Assembly: GCA_002869605.1 (NCBI GenBank)
Contig: PKUI01000038.1
Span: 1 to 45,211, forward strand
DNA from: Desulfuromonas sp.
Lineage (GTDB): Bacteria > Desulfobacterota > Desulfuromonadia > Desulfuromonadales > SZUA-401
Reading direction: 5' to 3'
DNA length: 45,211 nt
Shown in pieces: positions 25,885 to 34,910 of this stretch; the stretch's first letter is position 1, and each line of letters starts with the position of its first letter. The notes under the pieces were generated by a model. That model worked only from the letters and a program-made list of their open reading frames with translations, ran no database searches and had not been told where the DNA came from. A program made the translations under genes and the position numbers.

Positions 25885-28229
25885 GCTTTGTTCACCAGCG
25901 CCTGCTCGAGCACTTCATTCATATCCCGCACCAACACCAAGCTTATTTTACGCCGCAGGTGCTGGGGAACCTCCTCAAGATCACGGGCATTGCGCGCCGG
26001 AAGCAGAACCGTCTTGATATGCGCACGCACTGCGGCGAGAATTTTTTCCTTGACCCCACCGACCGGGAGCACCTTGCCACGCAAGGTAATTTCGCCGGTC
26101 ATGGCGATATCACTGCGTACCGCACGCCCCGACAACGCCGAAATCAGCGCCGTCGCCATGGTCACACCTGCGCTCGGACCATCCTTCGGAATCGCCCCGG
26201 CCGGCACGTGGATGTGGATCTCCCGCTGGGAGCAGGTCTCTTCATCAAAGTCAAAATCCCTAGCTCGCGAACGGGCATAGGAAAGGGCGGTCTGGGCACT
26301 CTCTTTCATGACATCCCCCAGAGAACCGGTCAGCGTCAGACCCTTCTTTCCCTTCAGGGTGCAGACCTCTAGGTTGAGCAGCTCACCTCCGGCAGACGTC
26401 CAGGCGAGACCGGTGACAACCCCCACTTCCGGCTCTCGGCGTTCCTCCTCGACCAGATACCGGGGCGGGCCCAGGTACTTGGGCACATGACCCGCGGTTA
26501 TCTTGACTACACGCCGCTCCCCTTCGGCAAAGCGCCTTGCAACCTTGCGACAGATGCCACCGAGTTCTCGCTCGAAGTTACGTAGCCCGGCCTCTGCCGT
26601 GTACTCACTGACCACGCGCATCAGAGCATTACGTGAAAGCTGTAGATCCTCGAAGTGCAGGCCATTTTCTTCGATCTGACGAGGGACCAGATAGCGCTCT
26701 GCGATCGTCAGCTTCTCCTCCGCGGAGTAACCTGATAACGGCAAAACTTCCATACGATCCTTGAGTGCCGAGGGCACCGGATCGAGCAGATTCGCAGTTG
26801 CGATAAACATGACCTTGGAAAGATCGAAGGGAACATTGATGTAATGGTCGGAAAATGCATGGTTCTGTTCGGGATCGAGAACCTCGAGCAGGGCAGCGGC
26901 AGGGTCCCCGCGGAAATCAGCCCCGAGTTTGTCGATTTCATCGAGCATAAAGACCGGGTTGTTGGTCCCTGCCTGCTTGATGCCCTGGATAATACGTCCG
27001 GGCAACGCGCCGACATACGTACGTCGATGTCCGCGGATTTCCGCCTCATCGCGCACACCGCCCAGCGAGATACGCACAAACTTGCGCCCCATGGCCCGCG
27101 CAATCGATTTTCCCAGACTCGTTTTACCCACCCCCGGGGGACCGACAAAACAGAGAATCGGCCCCTTAGTGCTCTGTTTCAGCTTGCGCACGGCCAAAAA
27201 TTCGAGAATCCGCTCCTTGACCTTTTCCAGGTTAAAGTGATCTTCATCCAGAATCGACTTCGCGTTCGGCAGATCGAAGCTATCCTGTGTCGTGCTGCTC
27301 CATGGAAGTTCTACCAGCCAGTCTAGGTAGGTACGCAGCAGCGCGTATTCACCCGCTTCGGGATGCATCCCCTCGAGCCTGCGCAGCTGCTTTTCGATTT
27401 CGTCCTTGGCCTCCTCGGGGACCTCCGCGTCCTCGATACGACGACGCAGCTCAGCAAGATCTTCCGCCTTGCTGTCGCTCTCCCCGAGTTCTCCCTGGAT
27501 GGCGCGCAACTGTTCACGCAGGTAGTACTCCCGCTGAGACTTACCCATCTCTTCCCGAGCCTGGTTCTGGATGCGGTTTTGCACCGCCTGCAGCTCCAGC
27601 TCCTTGGCCAGCAGGTCCTTGACTTCACGCAGTCGTACCACCGGATCGAGGATTTCGAGCAGGGTCTGGCTCCCGCCACCCTTGAGGCCCAGATGGCTGG
27701 CTACCAGGTCGGCCAGCCCACCGGGGTCCTCCATGTTTTCAACCGCCAGCATTACCTCGCCCGGTAGCGCACGCCCCAGACCGTAGAGCTGCGACAGCTG
27801 ATCGCGCACGGTGCGCATCAGCGCTTCGATTTCTACGGAAATCTCCGGCGGTTCACCTTCGGCCAGTGACTCGATCTGGACCTTGAAGTAATCACGCTGT
27901 TCGCTGCGAGCGATCATGCGAGCCTTGTGCATCCCCTGAACCAGCACCTTCAGGCGCCCATCCGGCAACTTGAGCATGCGCATGATCATGGCAACGGTGC
28001 CGACCGGGAAAATATCTTCCAGACCGGGGTCCTCCAGGGTCATGTCCTTCTGCGTAGAAAGCAGGATCATGCGGTCGGCGGCCAGGGCCGCCTCGACAGC
28101 AGCAATCGATTTCTCGCGCCCGACAAACAACGGGATGATCATGTAAGGGAAAACCACCATGTCCCGGACCGGGAGCAGGGGAAGTTCGGTGGGCATATTC
28201 AGTTCACGTGGTTCAAGGGGGTGCGCCAA
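25881..28229 (-). CDS. lon: ATP-dependent protease Lon
   Basis: Counted from TTG 28229 the protein has 782 residues: N-terminal LON domain (LPLLPVRDMVVFPYMIIPL), coiled-coil region around 220-290, AAA+ module with Walker A GPPGVGKTS near 363-371, and protease domain with catalytic Ser686 (KDGPSAGVT) and Lys729 (VKEK). It degrades misfolded and regulatory proteins in the cytoplasm. ATG 28196 (MPTELPLLPVRD) is the main alternative start and would fit the family N-terminus well, but neither has a strong SD. It heads the lon-thiL-che run. Confidence 0.96.
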   Translation of the reverse strand: MAHPLEPRELNMPTELPLLPVRDMVVFPYMIIPLFVGREKSIAAVEAALAADRMILLSTQKDMTLEDPGLEDIFPVGTVAMIMRMLKLPDGRLKVLVQGMHKARMIARSEQRDYFKVQIESLAEGEPPEISVEIEALMRTVRDQLSQLYGLGRALPGEVMLAVENMEDPGGLADLVASHLGLKGGGSQTLLEILDPVVRLREVKDLLAKELELQAVQNRIQNQAREEMGKSQREYYLREQLRAIQGELGESDSKAEDLAELRRRIEDAEVPEEAKDEIEKQLRRLEGMHPEAGEYALLRTYLDWLVELPWSSTTQDSFDLPNAKSILDEDHFNLEKVKERILEFLAVRKLKQSTKGPILCFVGPPGVGKTSLGKSIARAMGRKFVRISLGGVRDEAEIRGHRRTYVGALPGRIIQGIKQAGTNNPVFMLDEIDKLGADFRGDPAAALLEVLDPEQNHAFSDHYINVPFDLSKVMFIATANLLDPVPSALKDRMEVLPLSGYSAEEKLTIAERYLVPRQIEENGLHFEDLQLSRNALMRVVSEYTAEAGLRNFERELGGICRKVARRFAEGERRVVKITAGHVPKYLGPPRYLVEEERREPEVGVVTGLAWTSAGGELLNLEVCTLKGKKGLTLTGSLGDVMKESAQTALSYARSRARDFDFDEETCSQREIHIHVPAGAIPKDGPSAGVTMATALISALSGRAVRSDIAMTGEITLRGKVLPVGGVKEKILAAVRAHIKTVLLPARNARDLEEVPQHLRRKISLVLVRDMNEVLEQALVNKA

Positions 28230-28343
28230 AAGCCTGCCCTTTCATACGCAAAGGAGACGCGTTGCTATTTATTTAGAGCATAACCCCTTCAAGATACTGA
28301 ACTTCTCGATGAATGTCCAGATTGAAACCGTAGGCTCGATGGT

Positions 28344-29738
28344 CTAGCCACGATCTCCCAAAATCCACTCGACCCATTGATAGACATCATTACGACGGAT
28401 GCCGCTGCGCAGCATTTTCATGCGCCGTGTTCTCTCGATGAGCGGCATCTTGACCGCTTCATACAGGGTATCGGCCATGCCTTCTACGTCGTACGGGTTA
28501 ACCAGCAGGGCGTGTTTTTTCATCTGGTCCGCAGCACCGGCGAATTCACTCAGCACCAGCACCCCGTTATTGTCAATCGAGGCGGCACAGTATTCCTTGG
28601 CCACCAGGTTCATGCCGTCACGTAGCGGGGTAATCAGGCCAATCTCACAGGCTCGGTAATGGGCCAGCAGTTCGACCCGGTTGAGACTGCGAAAAACATA
28701 GTGGATCGGCACCCATCCCGGTTCGCCAAAGCTCGAGTTGATGCGCCCGGCAAGCTGGTCCAGCTGGTTCTTGAGTTGCTGGTACTCGGGGACCAGGGTG
28801 CGACTCGGAACCACAACCTGCAGCAGTGAGACCTTGCTGCGCAGCTCAGGGTACTTTTCCAAAAGACGCTCAAAGGCAAGAAATCGCTCCGGGACCCCCT
28901 TGGTGTAATCAAGCCGATCGATCCCGAGGACCAGCTGACGATCTTCCAGGTTCTCGTGCAGAAACCAGGCTTTTTCCGCAACCTCTTCGCTTCGCGCCTG
29001 CTGGTCAAACTCGTCGAAATCGATGCTGATCGGGTAGTGCCCGACCTTGACCTTGCGCCCACGCCACAGCAACAGGGTGTAGCGACGGCGGGTCTCGGCC
29101 TCGACCTCCATGTAAAATTCCCGCACGCAGGCCACGAAGTTTTTGCGATCATGCAGTGTCTGCAGACCGATCAGGTCGTACTCCATCATCGCTTCGATGA
29201 TCTGGCGCCGCCACGGAAGGCGGCGAAACAGGTCAGGCGAGGGGAACGGGATATGCAGAAAAAACTTGATCGGCGCCTTGAACCCACGACTCTTGAGTGC
29301 CGCCCCGACCAGCAACAGTTGGTAATCGTGCACCCATACCATCTTGTCCGCAGGAGCACTCTTGATGATCTGCTCGGCGAACAGCTCGTTCACCTCTTGG
29401 TAGCACTTCCAATGCTCGGCAGAGAAATGACAGTGACCCAGTAGGTCGTGGAATAGCGGCCAGAGGGTTTCATTGGAAAATCCGTAATAAAACTGATCGA
29501 CCTGAGCTTCCGTCAGATCGACCCCCTGCAAGCTATAACCATGCTTGCCAGTGAACTCGTCCATCTGTTTTTGCAGGGTTGGATCCTCGGGGCAACCGGG
29601 CCAGCCAATCCACATCCCCTGGTGCTTCCGCAGCACCGGCGTCAGTGCGGTCACCAGCCCACCGGCCGCAGCACGGATTTTAGGACCCTGCTCGGTTTGC
29701 GACACAACAATTGGTAAACGGTTTGAAACCGTGATCAT
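28344..29738 (-). CDS. otsA: Trehalose-6-phosphate synthase OtsA
   Basis: The 464-residue GT20 enzyme makes trehalose-6-phosphate from UDP-glucose and glucose-6-phosphate. Motifs are [41 protein letters not shown] and [19 protein letters not shown], with [15 protein letters not shown] and VLSEFAGAA at the C-terminal end. The start is taken as ATG 29738 (AGGAG upstream), overlapping the otsB stop; TTG 29741 precedes it. It is second gene of an otsB-otsA pair for osmoprotection. Confidence 0.96.
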   Translation of the reverse strand: MITVSNRLPIVVSQTEQGPKIRAAAGGLVTALTPVLRKHQGMWIGWPGCPEDPTLQKQMDEFTGKHGYSLQGVDLTEAQVDQFYYGFSNETLWPLFHDLLGHCHFSAEHWKCYQEVNELFAEQIIKSAPADKMVWVHDYQLLLVGAALKSRGFKAPIKFFLHIPFPSPDLFRRLPWRRQIIEAMMEYDLIGLQTLHDRKNFVACVREFYMEVEAETRRRYTLLLWRGRKVKVGHYPISIDFDEFDQQARSEEVAEKAWFLHENLEDRQLVLGIDRLDYTKGVPERFLAFERLLEKYPELRSKVSLLQVVVPSRTLVPEYQQLKNQLDQLAGRINSSFGEPGWVPIHYVFRSLNRVELLAHYRACEIGLITPLRDGMNLVAKEYCAASIDNNGVLVLSEFAGAADQMKKHALLVNPYDVEGMADTLYEAVKMPLIERTRRMKMLRSGIRRNDVYQWVEWILGDRG

Positions 29739-30553
29739 CAAGACTCTCCTGTCAAAATTTTCCCGTGCCGGCCCTGTAAGCGTTGAAGCAGGCGGACAAG
29801 AAACGCGTTCATTTCACCCGGGGGCTGTAACCAGAGCTCGGCTTCCGTCTTGCGATACTGGTCTCGAACCAGCACGGCGACACCACCTTGCGGCAGGGCA
29901 CGAAAGGCGTCCTCGTCGGTCAGATCATCTCCGAAGTAGGCCACCGGCATCCCGAACGGCGACTCCCGCATCAGGGTTGTGACCGCATCCGCCTTACTCC
30001 AGTTGGTCAGTCGCCACTCAAGTCCTCCATCAAAGGCATGGAGTTGCAGTATCTGTTGGTCTGCTAAGTCCGCCCACTTGTTGCGGGCATAATTCTCCAA
30101 CCGCCTCTGCTCCGCCTTTCCCAAGCCTCGCCAATGCAGCGCCAACGATGCCGGCTTGTGCTCCACCTGCCCATCCCATCCCGCCTCGGCAAACCAGGAG
30201 TTTATATGCGCCAGAAGATCACGGGCCTCCTCTGGTAGGGCCCCGGTTACCAACTCGCCACTCGCGGTACATCGCTCCCAACCATGACACCCCCAGGTCT
30301 CAGGCTGTGGACTCAAATCCAGCAGACGCGCGATATCGGCCACCGGCCGCCCACTGACCACCACGACACGCGCCCGCGTGGTTCGACACAACTCCTTGAG
30401 CAGCGTTTTTGACTCAGGATAGGGATAGGCGAGGTCACGATTCACAACAAACGGCGCCAAGGTGCCATCGTAATCGAACATCAGCAATGGAGGTTCATCC
30501 TGATCGCAAAGTCGGGCTAATACCGGCGCAATCTTGTCATGTTCTTCGTTCAC
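29738..30553 (-). CDS. otsB: Trehalose-6-phosphate phosphatase OtsB
   Basis: The 271-residue HAD-family enzyme has motif I LLMFDYDGTLAPF near residue 20, VVVVSGRPVADIARLL, GCHGWERC, and the C-terminal acidic motif AYFGDDLTDEDAFRAL. It removes phosphate from trehalose-6-phosphate. GTG 30553 is the start; its SD is weak. Its TGA overlaps the otsA start, so the two products are probably made together. Confidence 0.95.
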   Translation of the reverse strand: MNEEHDKIAPVLARLCDQDEPPLLMFDYDGTLAPFVVNRDLAYPYPESKTLLKELCRTTRARVVVVSGRPVADIARLLDLSPQPETWGCHGWERCTASGELVTGALPEEARDLLAHINSWFAEAGWDGQVEHKPASLALHWRGLGKAEQRRLENYARNKWADLADQQILQLHAFDGGLEWRLTNWSKADAVTTLMRESPFGMPVAYFGDDLTDEDAFRALPQGGVAVLVRDQYRKTEAELWLQPPGEMNAFLVRLLQRLQGRHGKILTGES

Positions 30554-30627
30554 AACGGTTCCGTTCAGGGAGATGAAATGGCCTTAAGGATATCAATTCA
30601 GGCGGGGGACGCAAACTTTTCTGGAAA

Positions 30628-31398
30628 TTATCTCGACAGGACAAAGGTCCGTTCACTGAAACAATCAGGGCCGGAACTTCCATGATAAACCCTCTCACTC
30701 AGTTGCACATCTCCGGACTGATCGACCAACAGCAGCATGGTCGAACGGGTGCCATAAGCATCCGAAACAATAAAGGGGGGAGCGAGGATTCGCTCCCAGT
30801 CAAGGGGCACACCCGTGTCGGGGAGATCTTTATCCGGGAAACCTTCCTGCCACGTCATGATATCAAACAGGTCGTCGCGGCGTATCCGTCCCGGCCGCGC
30901 CAGATATTCTTGCAGACTGTTTTGCACATACACAACCTTCGGCCAGGGATCATCAAGCCCTGCGTTGCTCAGCCCGTGGAATCCTCGCGTCAAAGGGACC
31001 GGTCGCAGATTATCGCTGGAAAGATAGTAGAGTTGTTCCAGCGTGCCATAGAGCAGGTTGAAGGGCGCATACGCCCCTGCTTTGCTGACCAGTTGCTGTG
31101 CAAACTCTGCCGGGGATTCAGACCGAGAGACGAAAGCCACCGGAATCTCGCCACGTGACCGGAGACCGGGGTAGAGCGCCTCGGGACGCCGCACATTCGT
31201 CAAGGCCGCGAAGCGCCCCGACAGGTGCCAGGCGGCCCAGGTCCCGCCCTGTTCGAGATCCCTTCCGGCAAGGAGGTCAGGATGCCCTTCCCAGTGATGG
31301 AGGGCCGCGGAGGAGCGATGATAATACTCGTCTCGATTCGCCAGAAGAATCAGCGGGTAATCGGGGTGCTGGTCGACAGCCACAACAATCAGGCACAT
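30628..31398 (-). CDS. NRDE family protein (TANGO2-like)
   Basis: The 256-residue protein begins MCLIVVAVDQHPDYPLILLANRDEYYHR, with the Asn-Arg-Asp-Glu motif that names the family. GGTWAAWHLSGRFAALTNVR and GLSNAGLDDPWPKV follow. The Cys at position 2 is the likely N-terminal nucleophile of this Ntn-like fold. Function in bacteria is not settled. A GAAAGG-ATAA-CCTTTC hairpin covers its SD (31401-31416). Confidence 0.92.
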   Translation of the reverse strand: MCLIVVAVDQHPDYPLILLANRDEYYHRSSAALHHWEGHPDLLAGRDLEQGGTWAAWHLSGRFAALTNVRRPEALYPGLRSRGEIPVAFVSRSESPAEFAQQLVSKAGAYAPFNLLYGTLEQLYYLSSDNLRPVPLTRGFHGLSNAGLDDPWPKVVYVQNSLQEYLARPGRIRRDDLFDIMTWQEGFPDKDLPDTGVPLDWERILAPPFIVSDAYGTRSTMLLLVDQSGDVQLSERVYHGSSGPDCFSERTFVLSR

Positions 31399-31400
31399 GC

Positions 31401-31416
31401 GAAAGGTTATCCTTTC
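31401..31416 (-). promoter_or_regulatory. Small hairpin over the SD of the NRDE gene
   Basis: GAAAGG-ATAA-CCTTTC forms a 6-bp stem with a 4-nt loop, ending 2 nt before ATG 31398. The AAGG Shine-Dalgarno lies in the 5' arm, so ribosome access could be gated by the fold. Confidence 0.4.
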
Positions 31417-31450
31417 TGAACAGCAATCATCTTGATCCTACCATGCTTTA

Positions 31451-31482
31451 AACAAAAAAAGGCGGCCCCGTTAAGGGCCGCC
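31451..31482 (-). terminator. Intrinsic terminator of pckA
   Basis: GGCGGCCC (31461-31468), loop of 6, then GGGCCGCC (31475-31482). On the minus strand the stem is followed by a run of seven T. It lies 25 bp after the pckA stop. Confidence 0.93.
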
Positions 31483-31506
31483 TCGTTGAGCGTGTCACGA
31501 TTTTCT

Positions 31507-33081
31507 TTAAACCTGAGGTCCAGCCTGGGTAAAGTCAAAATCGTCGTTATCAGAAGTGTATTTCTTGAAGTTATTGATGAACATACCGGCCAGTTTGTTG
31601 GCCGTTGCATCGAATGCGTCCTTGTCGGCCCAAGCGTTACGCGGGTTGAGGATTTTACTGTCAACCCCCGGCAGTTCCTTGGGGATATTCAGACGGAACC
31701 AGCGGGTTGCGTCGAACTCGGCGTTTTCAATGCTGCCATCGAGGATCGCGTTGACACAGGCGCGGGTCGCCTTGATGCTCATACGCTCGCCGACGCCGTA
31801 GCCACCTCCTGCCCAGCCGGTGTTGACCAGGTAGGCATTGACCCCATGCTTCTCCATCTTCTCGCCGAGCAGTTTGGCATAGGCGGTCGGATGCAGCGGC
31901 AGGAAAGCCTCGCCGAAACAGGATGAGAACGTAGCAGAGGGCTCGGTAACGCCACGCTCGGTACCGGCAACCTTGGCGGTGTAGCCGGAGAGGAAGTAGT
32001 ACATCGCCTGCTCCTTGCTCAGCTTGGAGACCGGGGGAAGAACCCCGAAAGCGTCGCAGGTGAGGAAGATAATATTTTTGGGTTGGCCGGCCTTGAGGGT
32101 CGCCTCATGGTTATCGATATGCTCGATCGGGTAGGAGACGCGGGTATTTTCGGTCTTGCTGTCATCGTCGAAGTCGATCACCCCATCGTCATTGTAGACC
32201 ACGTTCTCCAGCAGGGCGTCACGTCTGATGGCGCCGAAGATCTCCGGCTCGTTCTCGGAGCTCAGGTTGATGCACTTGGCGTAGCAGCCCCCCTCGAAAT
32301 TGAAGATGCCGTCATCATCCCAGCCATGTTCGTCGTCACCGATCAGCTTACGCGCTGCGTCGGTCGAAAGGGTGGTCTTGCCTGTCCCGGAGAGGCCGAA
32401 GAAAAGGGCAACATCGCCATCCTTGCCGACATTGGCCGAGCAGTGCATCGAGAGGATCCCCTCGAGCGGCAGCCAGTAGTTCATCATGGTGAAGATGCCC
32501 TTCTTCATCTCACCGCCGTACCAGGTCCCGCCGATAATGGCGATATTCTTTTCGGCGTTGAAAATGACGAACACTTCAGAGTTCAACCCATGCTGTTTCC
32601 ACTTCTCGTTGACCAGGCCCGCGGCGTTGTAGACGCGGAAGCCGGGAGCGAAACCCGGCAGGTCGGCGGCATCCGGACGGATGAACATATTTTTCACAAA
32701 GTGCGACTGCCAGGCGATCTCAGTGATGAAGCGCACCGATTTTCGGGTCTTCTCATTGGAGCCACAGTAGCCGTCGGTTACATAGACGTCTTTCCCGGAG
32801 AGGTAGTCGATAACATCCGCGTAAAGCTCGTCGAAGATTTCTGCAGAAACGGGCTTGTTGATGCTGCCCCAGGCAATATTCTCGGCCGACGGGGACTGTT
32901 CAACGAAGTACTTGTCCTTGGGTGAGCGACCGGTAAATTTACCGGTATCGACCATCATGGTGCCATTTTCAGCGACCTGGCCTTCGTTATTGCGCTGCTC
33001 ATGCTCAAACAGCTCGTCGTAACTCAGATTGTGGTAAACACTTCCAACACTTTTTAACCCTAGGGTTTTCGCATCCAGCAT
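31507..33081 (-). CDS. pckA: Phosphoenolpyruvate carboxykinase (ATP)
   Basis: ATG 33081 with AGAGGAGA upstream gives 524 residues; the frame is open further 5' but that stretch has no family similarity. Motifs are [11 protein letters not shown], the substrate loop [13 protein letters not shown] with the metal-binding Lys/His, P-loop [22 protein letters not shown], then [12 protein letters not shown] and [15 protein letters not shown]. The enzyme interconverts oxaloacetate and PEP with ATP and controls gluconeogenesis. It is a monocistronic unit with a 5' leader carrying a perfect palindrome and a terminator at each side. Confidence 0.97.
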   Translation of the reverse strand: MLDAKTLGLKSVGSVYHNLSYDELFEHEQRNNEGQVAENGTMMVDTGKFTGRSPKDKYFVEQSPSAENIAWGSINKPVSAEIFDELYADVIDYLSGKDVYVTDGYCGSNEKTRKSVRFITEIAWQSHFVKNMFIRPDAADLPGFAPGFRVYNAAGLVNEKWKQHGLNSEVFVIFNAEKNIAIIGGTWYGGEMKKGIFTMMNYWLPLEGILSMHCSANVGKDGDVALFFGLSGTGKTTLSTDAARKLIGDDEHGWDDDGIFNFEGGCYAKCINLSSENEPEIFGAIRRDALLENVVYNDDGVIDFDDDSKTENTRVSYPIEHIDNHEATLKAGQPKNIIFLTCDAFGVLPPVSKLSKEQAMYYFLSGYTAKVAGTERGVTEPSATFSSCFGEAFLPLHPTAYAKLLGEKMEKHGVNAYLVNTGWAGGGYGVGERMSIKATRACVNAILDGSIENAEFDATRWFRLNIPKELPGVDSKILNPRNAWADKDAFDATANKLAGMFINNFKKYTSDNDDFDFTQAGPQV

Positions 33082-33146
33082 GGTTCTCCTCTTCACTCCG
33101 TTGTGGCGGATTCCTTGGATTTTTTCAGCGTCGGCAGGGGTAGGTG

Positions 33147-33160
33147 AGGTGCCGGCACCT
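33147..33160. promoter_or_regulatory. Perfect 14-bp palindrome in the pckA leader
   Basis: AGGTGCCGGCACCT reads identically on both strands, 66 bp upstream of the pckA start. It could be a dimeric regulator's operator or form an RNA hairpin; the regulator is not identified. Confidence 0.4.
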
Positions 33161-33300
33161 AAATATTCATGGCCATAAAAGGCCTTGCGTATCCGGTCGT
33201 CCGTGCGGTTGAATAATTGCACTGATTGACTATATGCAGGACATTGAGGAGGGGACTCTAGCAAATTTATTCAAAATAAAAAAGAAAAATTTCCCTAAAA

Positions 33301-33326
33301 AGGCAGAGACCGTGCGGTCTCTGCCT
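33301..33326 (-). terminator. Terminator of the hydrogenase operon
   Basis: A perfect 11-bp stem, AGGCAGAGACC (33301-33311) and GGTCTCTGCCT (33316-33326), with loop GTGC is followed on the minus strand by TTTTAGGG. It sits 27 bp after the cytochrome c stop; T-rich sequence on the plus side also makes it usable in reverse. Confidence 0.92.
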
Positions 33327-33352
33327 ATCTTTTTCGCGTTGTCAACCTTTGT

Positions 33353-33751
33353 TTAGCGTGCCCGACTTTTCAGGTACGCTACCAGATGCCAGATCTGTGC
33401 CTCCGTGAAGTGAGCCCCCCAGGACGGCATCACCGAACCCCGGGAACGAAATGGCTCGACGTTCTTGCCCTGCTCGATGCGCCAGTAAAGGTATGCCGGG
33501 GCACTATCACGATAGCGGCCATCGGAGAAATCCATCGGTGGCGGCTCATAGTCATTGGCGCGCAGCGAACGTCCCTCTTCCAGATGCCCATGGCAGAACG
33601 CGCAATGCCGGGAAAACAGTTCGGCACCTCCCTGCAACGCCTGCTGATCACTGAATAGCCCCTGAGGGGGGACACGGTTCGGGTGATCGCTCCCGCCACT
33701 TCCACAACCCCACAGCAACATCGCCAGCATGATCACCCAGCGACGCTTCAT
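33353..33751 (-). CDS. Monoheme c-type cytochrome, lipoprotein-like, in the hydrogenase operon
   Basis: ATG 33751 (GAGG 7 nt upstream) gives 132 residues. The N-terminus MKRRWVIMLAMLLWGCGSGG looks like a lipoprotein signal with the Cys at position 16. A single heme motif CAFCH lies in LFSRHCAFCHGHLEEGR, and a candidate distal Met is in GSVMPSWGAHF; LVAYLKS closes the fold as in class I cytochromes c. It starts 2 bp after the protease gene stop, so it is operonic with hyaSLBP. It may take electrons from the hydrogenase module in the periplasm (inference). Confidence 0.9.
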   Translation of the reverse strand: MKRRWVIMLAMLLWGCGSGGSDHPNRVPPQGLFSDQQALQGGAELFSRHCAFCHGHLEEGRSLRANDYEPPPMDFSDGRYRDSAPAYLYWRIEQGKNVEPFRSRGSVMPSWGAHFTEAQIWHLVAYLKSRAR

Positions 33752-33753
33752 AC

Positions 33754-34245
33754 TCAGACCTCCACAGCCTCTCCCGGGGTAATCTCGACGCCCCACCCCC
33801 GAAGCTCCCCCAACACACCGTCGAGAAGCTCTTCGAAGGTAGCCGCAACCTCTAGCGACAGCTCGACCCCCATCTCCACCGTCTGCGGCTGCACCCCCCA
33901 GACGACCAGCTCTTGCGGGAGGTGCCCTTGCAGTTCGGCCACGGCAAGCAAATCCTGGATACCCATTTGGTGAACCGAGACCTTGCTCGCCAAGGCCCGT
34001 GGAACCTCGTCCCCTTCGAGACGCAACAGGGTCCCCGGCGCGGCGTCCATTTCCAGGGCATCGATGATCAACAGTCTGTCGACCCCCTCGAACATCGGCA
34101 GCAGGTCGAGACCCAGCGTACCGCCATCCTCGATGCGCACCCCGCGCGGAAAAGTAAAGCGGGCACGTAGGGTCTCTACGGCCCGCCCACCAACACCGTC
34201 ATCGGTCATGATGATATTGCCCAGACCGAGAACCAGTATCGACAT
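33754..34245 (-). CDS. hyaP: [NiFe]-hydrogenase maturation protease (HyaD/HybD family)
   Basis: The 163-residue endopeptidase starts at ATG 34245 (the TGATG junction with the cytochrome b stop; the longer upstream frame is a shadow). It has the opening VLGLGNIIMTDDGVGGRAVE, DALEMDAAPGT and SVHQMGIQDLL, which carry the acidic and His residues that contact nickel in HybD. It removes the C-terminal extension of the large subunit after the Ni site is filled. Confidence 0.94.
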   Translation of the reverse strand: MSILVLGLGNIIMTDDGVGGRAVETLRARFTFPRGVRIEDGGTLGLDLLPMFEGVDRLLIIDALEMDAAPGTLLRLEGDEVPRALASKVSVHQMGIQDLLAVAELQGHLPQELVVWGVQPQTVEMGVELSLEVAATFEELLDGVLGELRGWGVEITPGEAVEV

Positions 34246-34895
34246 CACAGGTCCTTCGGTTCTATGAAGCGGTAGCCACTGAAGATGCCGCTCATGGTTC
34301 CATTGCGTTCCTTCACGTCCATCAACCAGCCGCTGTAAACGTGGTTGATGAAGAAACCGATCAGTAACCACATCACCATATGATGCCCCAGACGCAGCCA
34401 CTGGTTACCAATCAGGTCTACCAGCGGCAAAAACAGGCTGGCGATAACGCCATCTGGTCGGTACTGGGCATAGAGGGAAAATCCGCTGAAGATCTGAAAC
34501 AGGAACAGAAAGAAGATCCCGGCATAGGCCATCGCTGCAACCGGGTTATGTCCGACCTCGTAGGAGATCTGCTTGCCGGTGAAGGTATAGTAGCGCAACA
34601 TCTTGATGAAGTTCCTGCGCCCGGTTTCGGTAAGCCAGGGCATGAATGCCCGCCACGAAGCGTGGTGATTGCCGACAAACATCCAGTAAATGCGCGCCAG
34701 CACCGACACTGTGAAAACATATGCCGTGACGTAATGGATGAAGCGCGCCCAACCCATGACAAAGGCACCGTCGGCCCCGGCGATAAACGGGGAACCGATG
34801 AACAGACCGGTCAGAGAAAGAATAACGATCGACAGGGCGTTGACCCAGTGGGTGATACGCACCGGCCATTCCCAAACATAGCGTATCTCGAGCAT
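34245..34895 (-). CDS. hyaB: Hydrogenase cytochrome b subunit
   Basis: The 216-residue membrane protein begins with RYVWEWPVRITHWVNALSIVILSLTGLFIG and shows four hydrophobic helices with heme-ligand His residues (THW, RFIHYVTAYVF, RLGHHMVMW, FFINHVYSGW). This is the Ni/Fe-hydrogenase b-type cytochrome family. It anchors the periplasmic dimer and passes electrons to the quinone pool. The symbol follows Geobacter naming (hyaS-L-B-P); in E. coli nomenclature this subunit would be HyaC. Confidence 0.94.
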   Translation of the reverse strand: MLEIRYVWEWPVRITHWVNALSIVILSLTGLFIGSPFIAGADGAFVMGWARFIHYVTAYVFTVSVLARIYWMFVGNHHASWRAFMPWLTETGRRNFIKMLRYYTFTGKQISYEVGHNPVAAMAYAGIFFLFLFQIFSGFSLYAQYRPDGVIASLFLPLVDLIGNQWLRLGHHMVMWLLIGFFINHVYSGWLMDVKERNGTMSGIFSGYRFIEPKDL

Positions 34896-34910
34896 GGCGT
34901 GCCTCCTTCG

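Noticed and set aside
28261..28300. Sigma32 heat-shock promoter upstream of lon (CTTGAA at 28288-28293 on the minus strand)
   Set aside because: The -35 half matches but no CCCCAT-like -10 is found at the proper distance.
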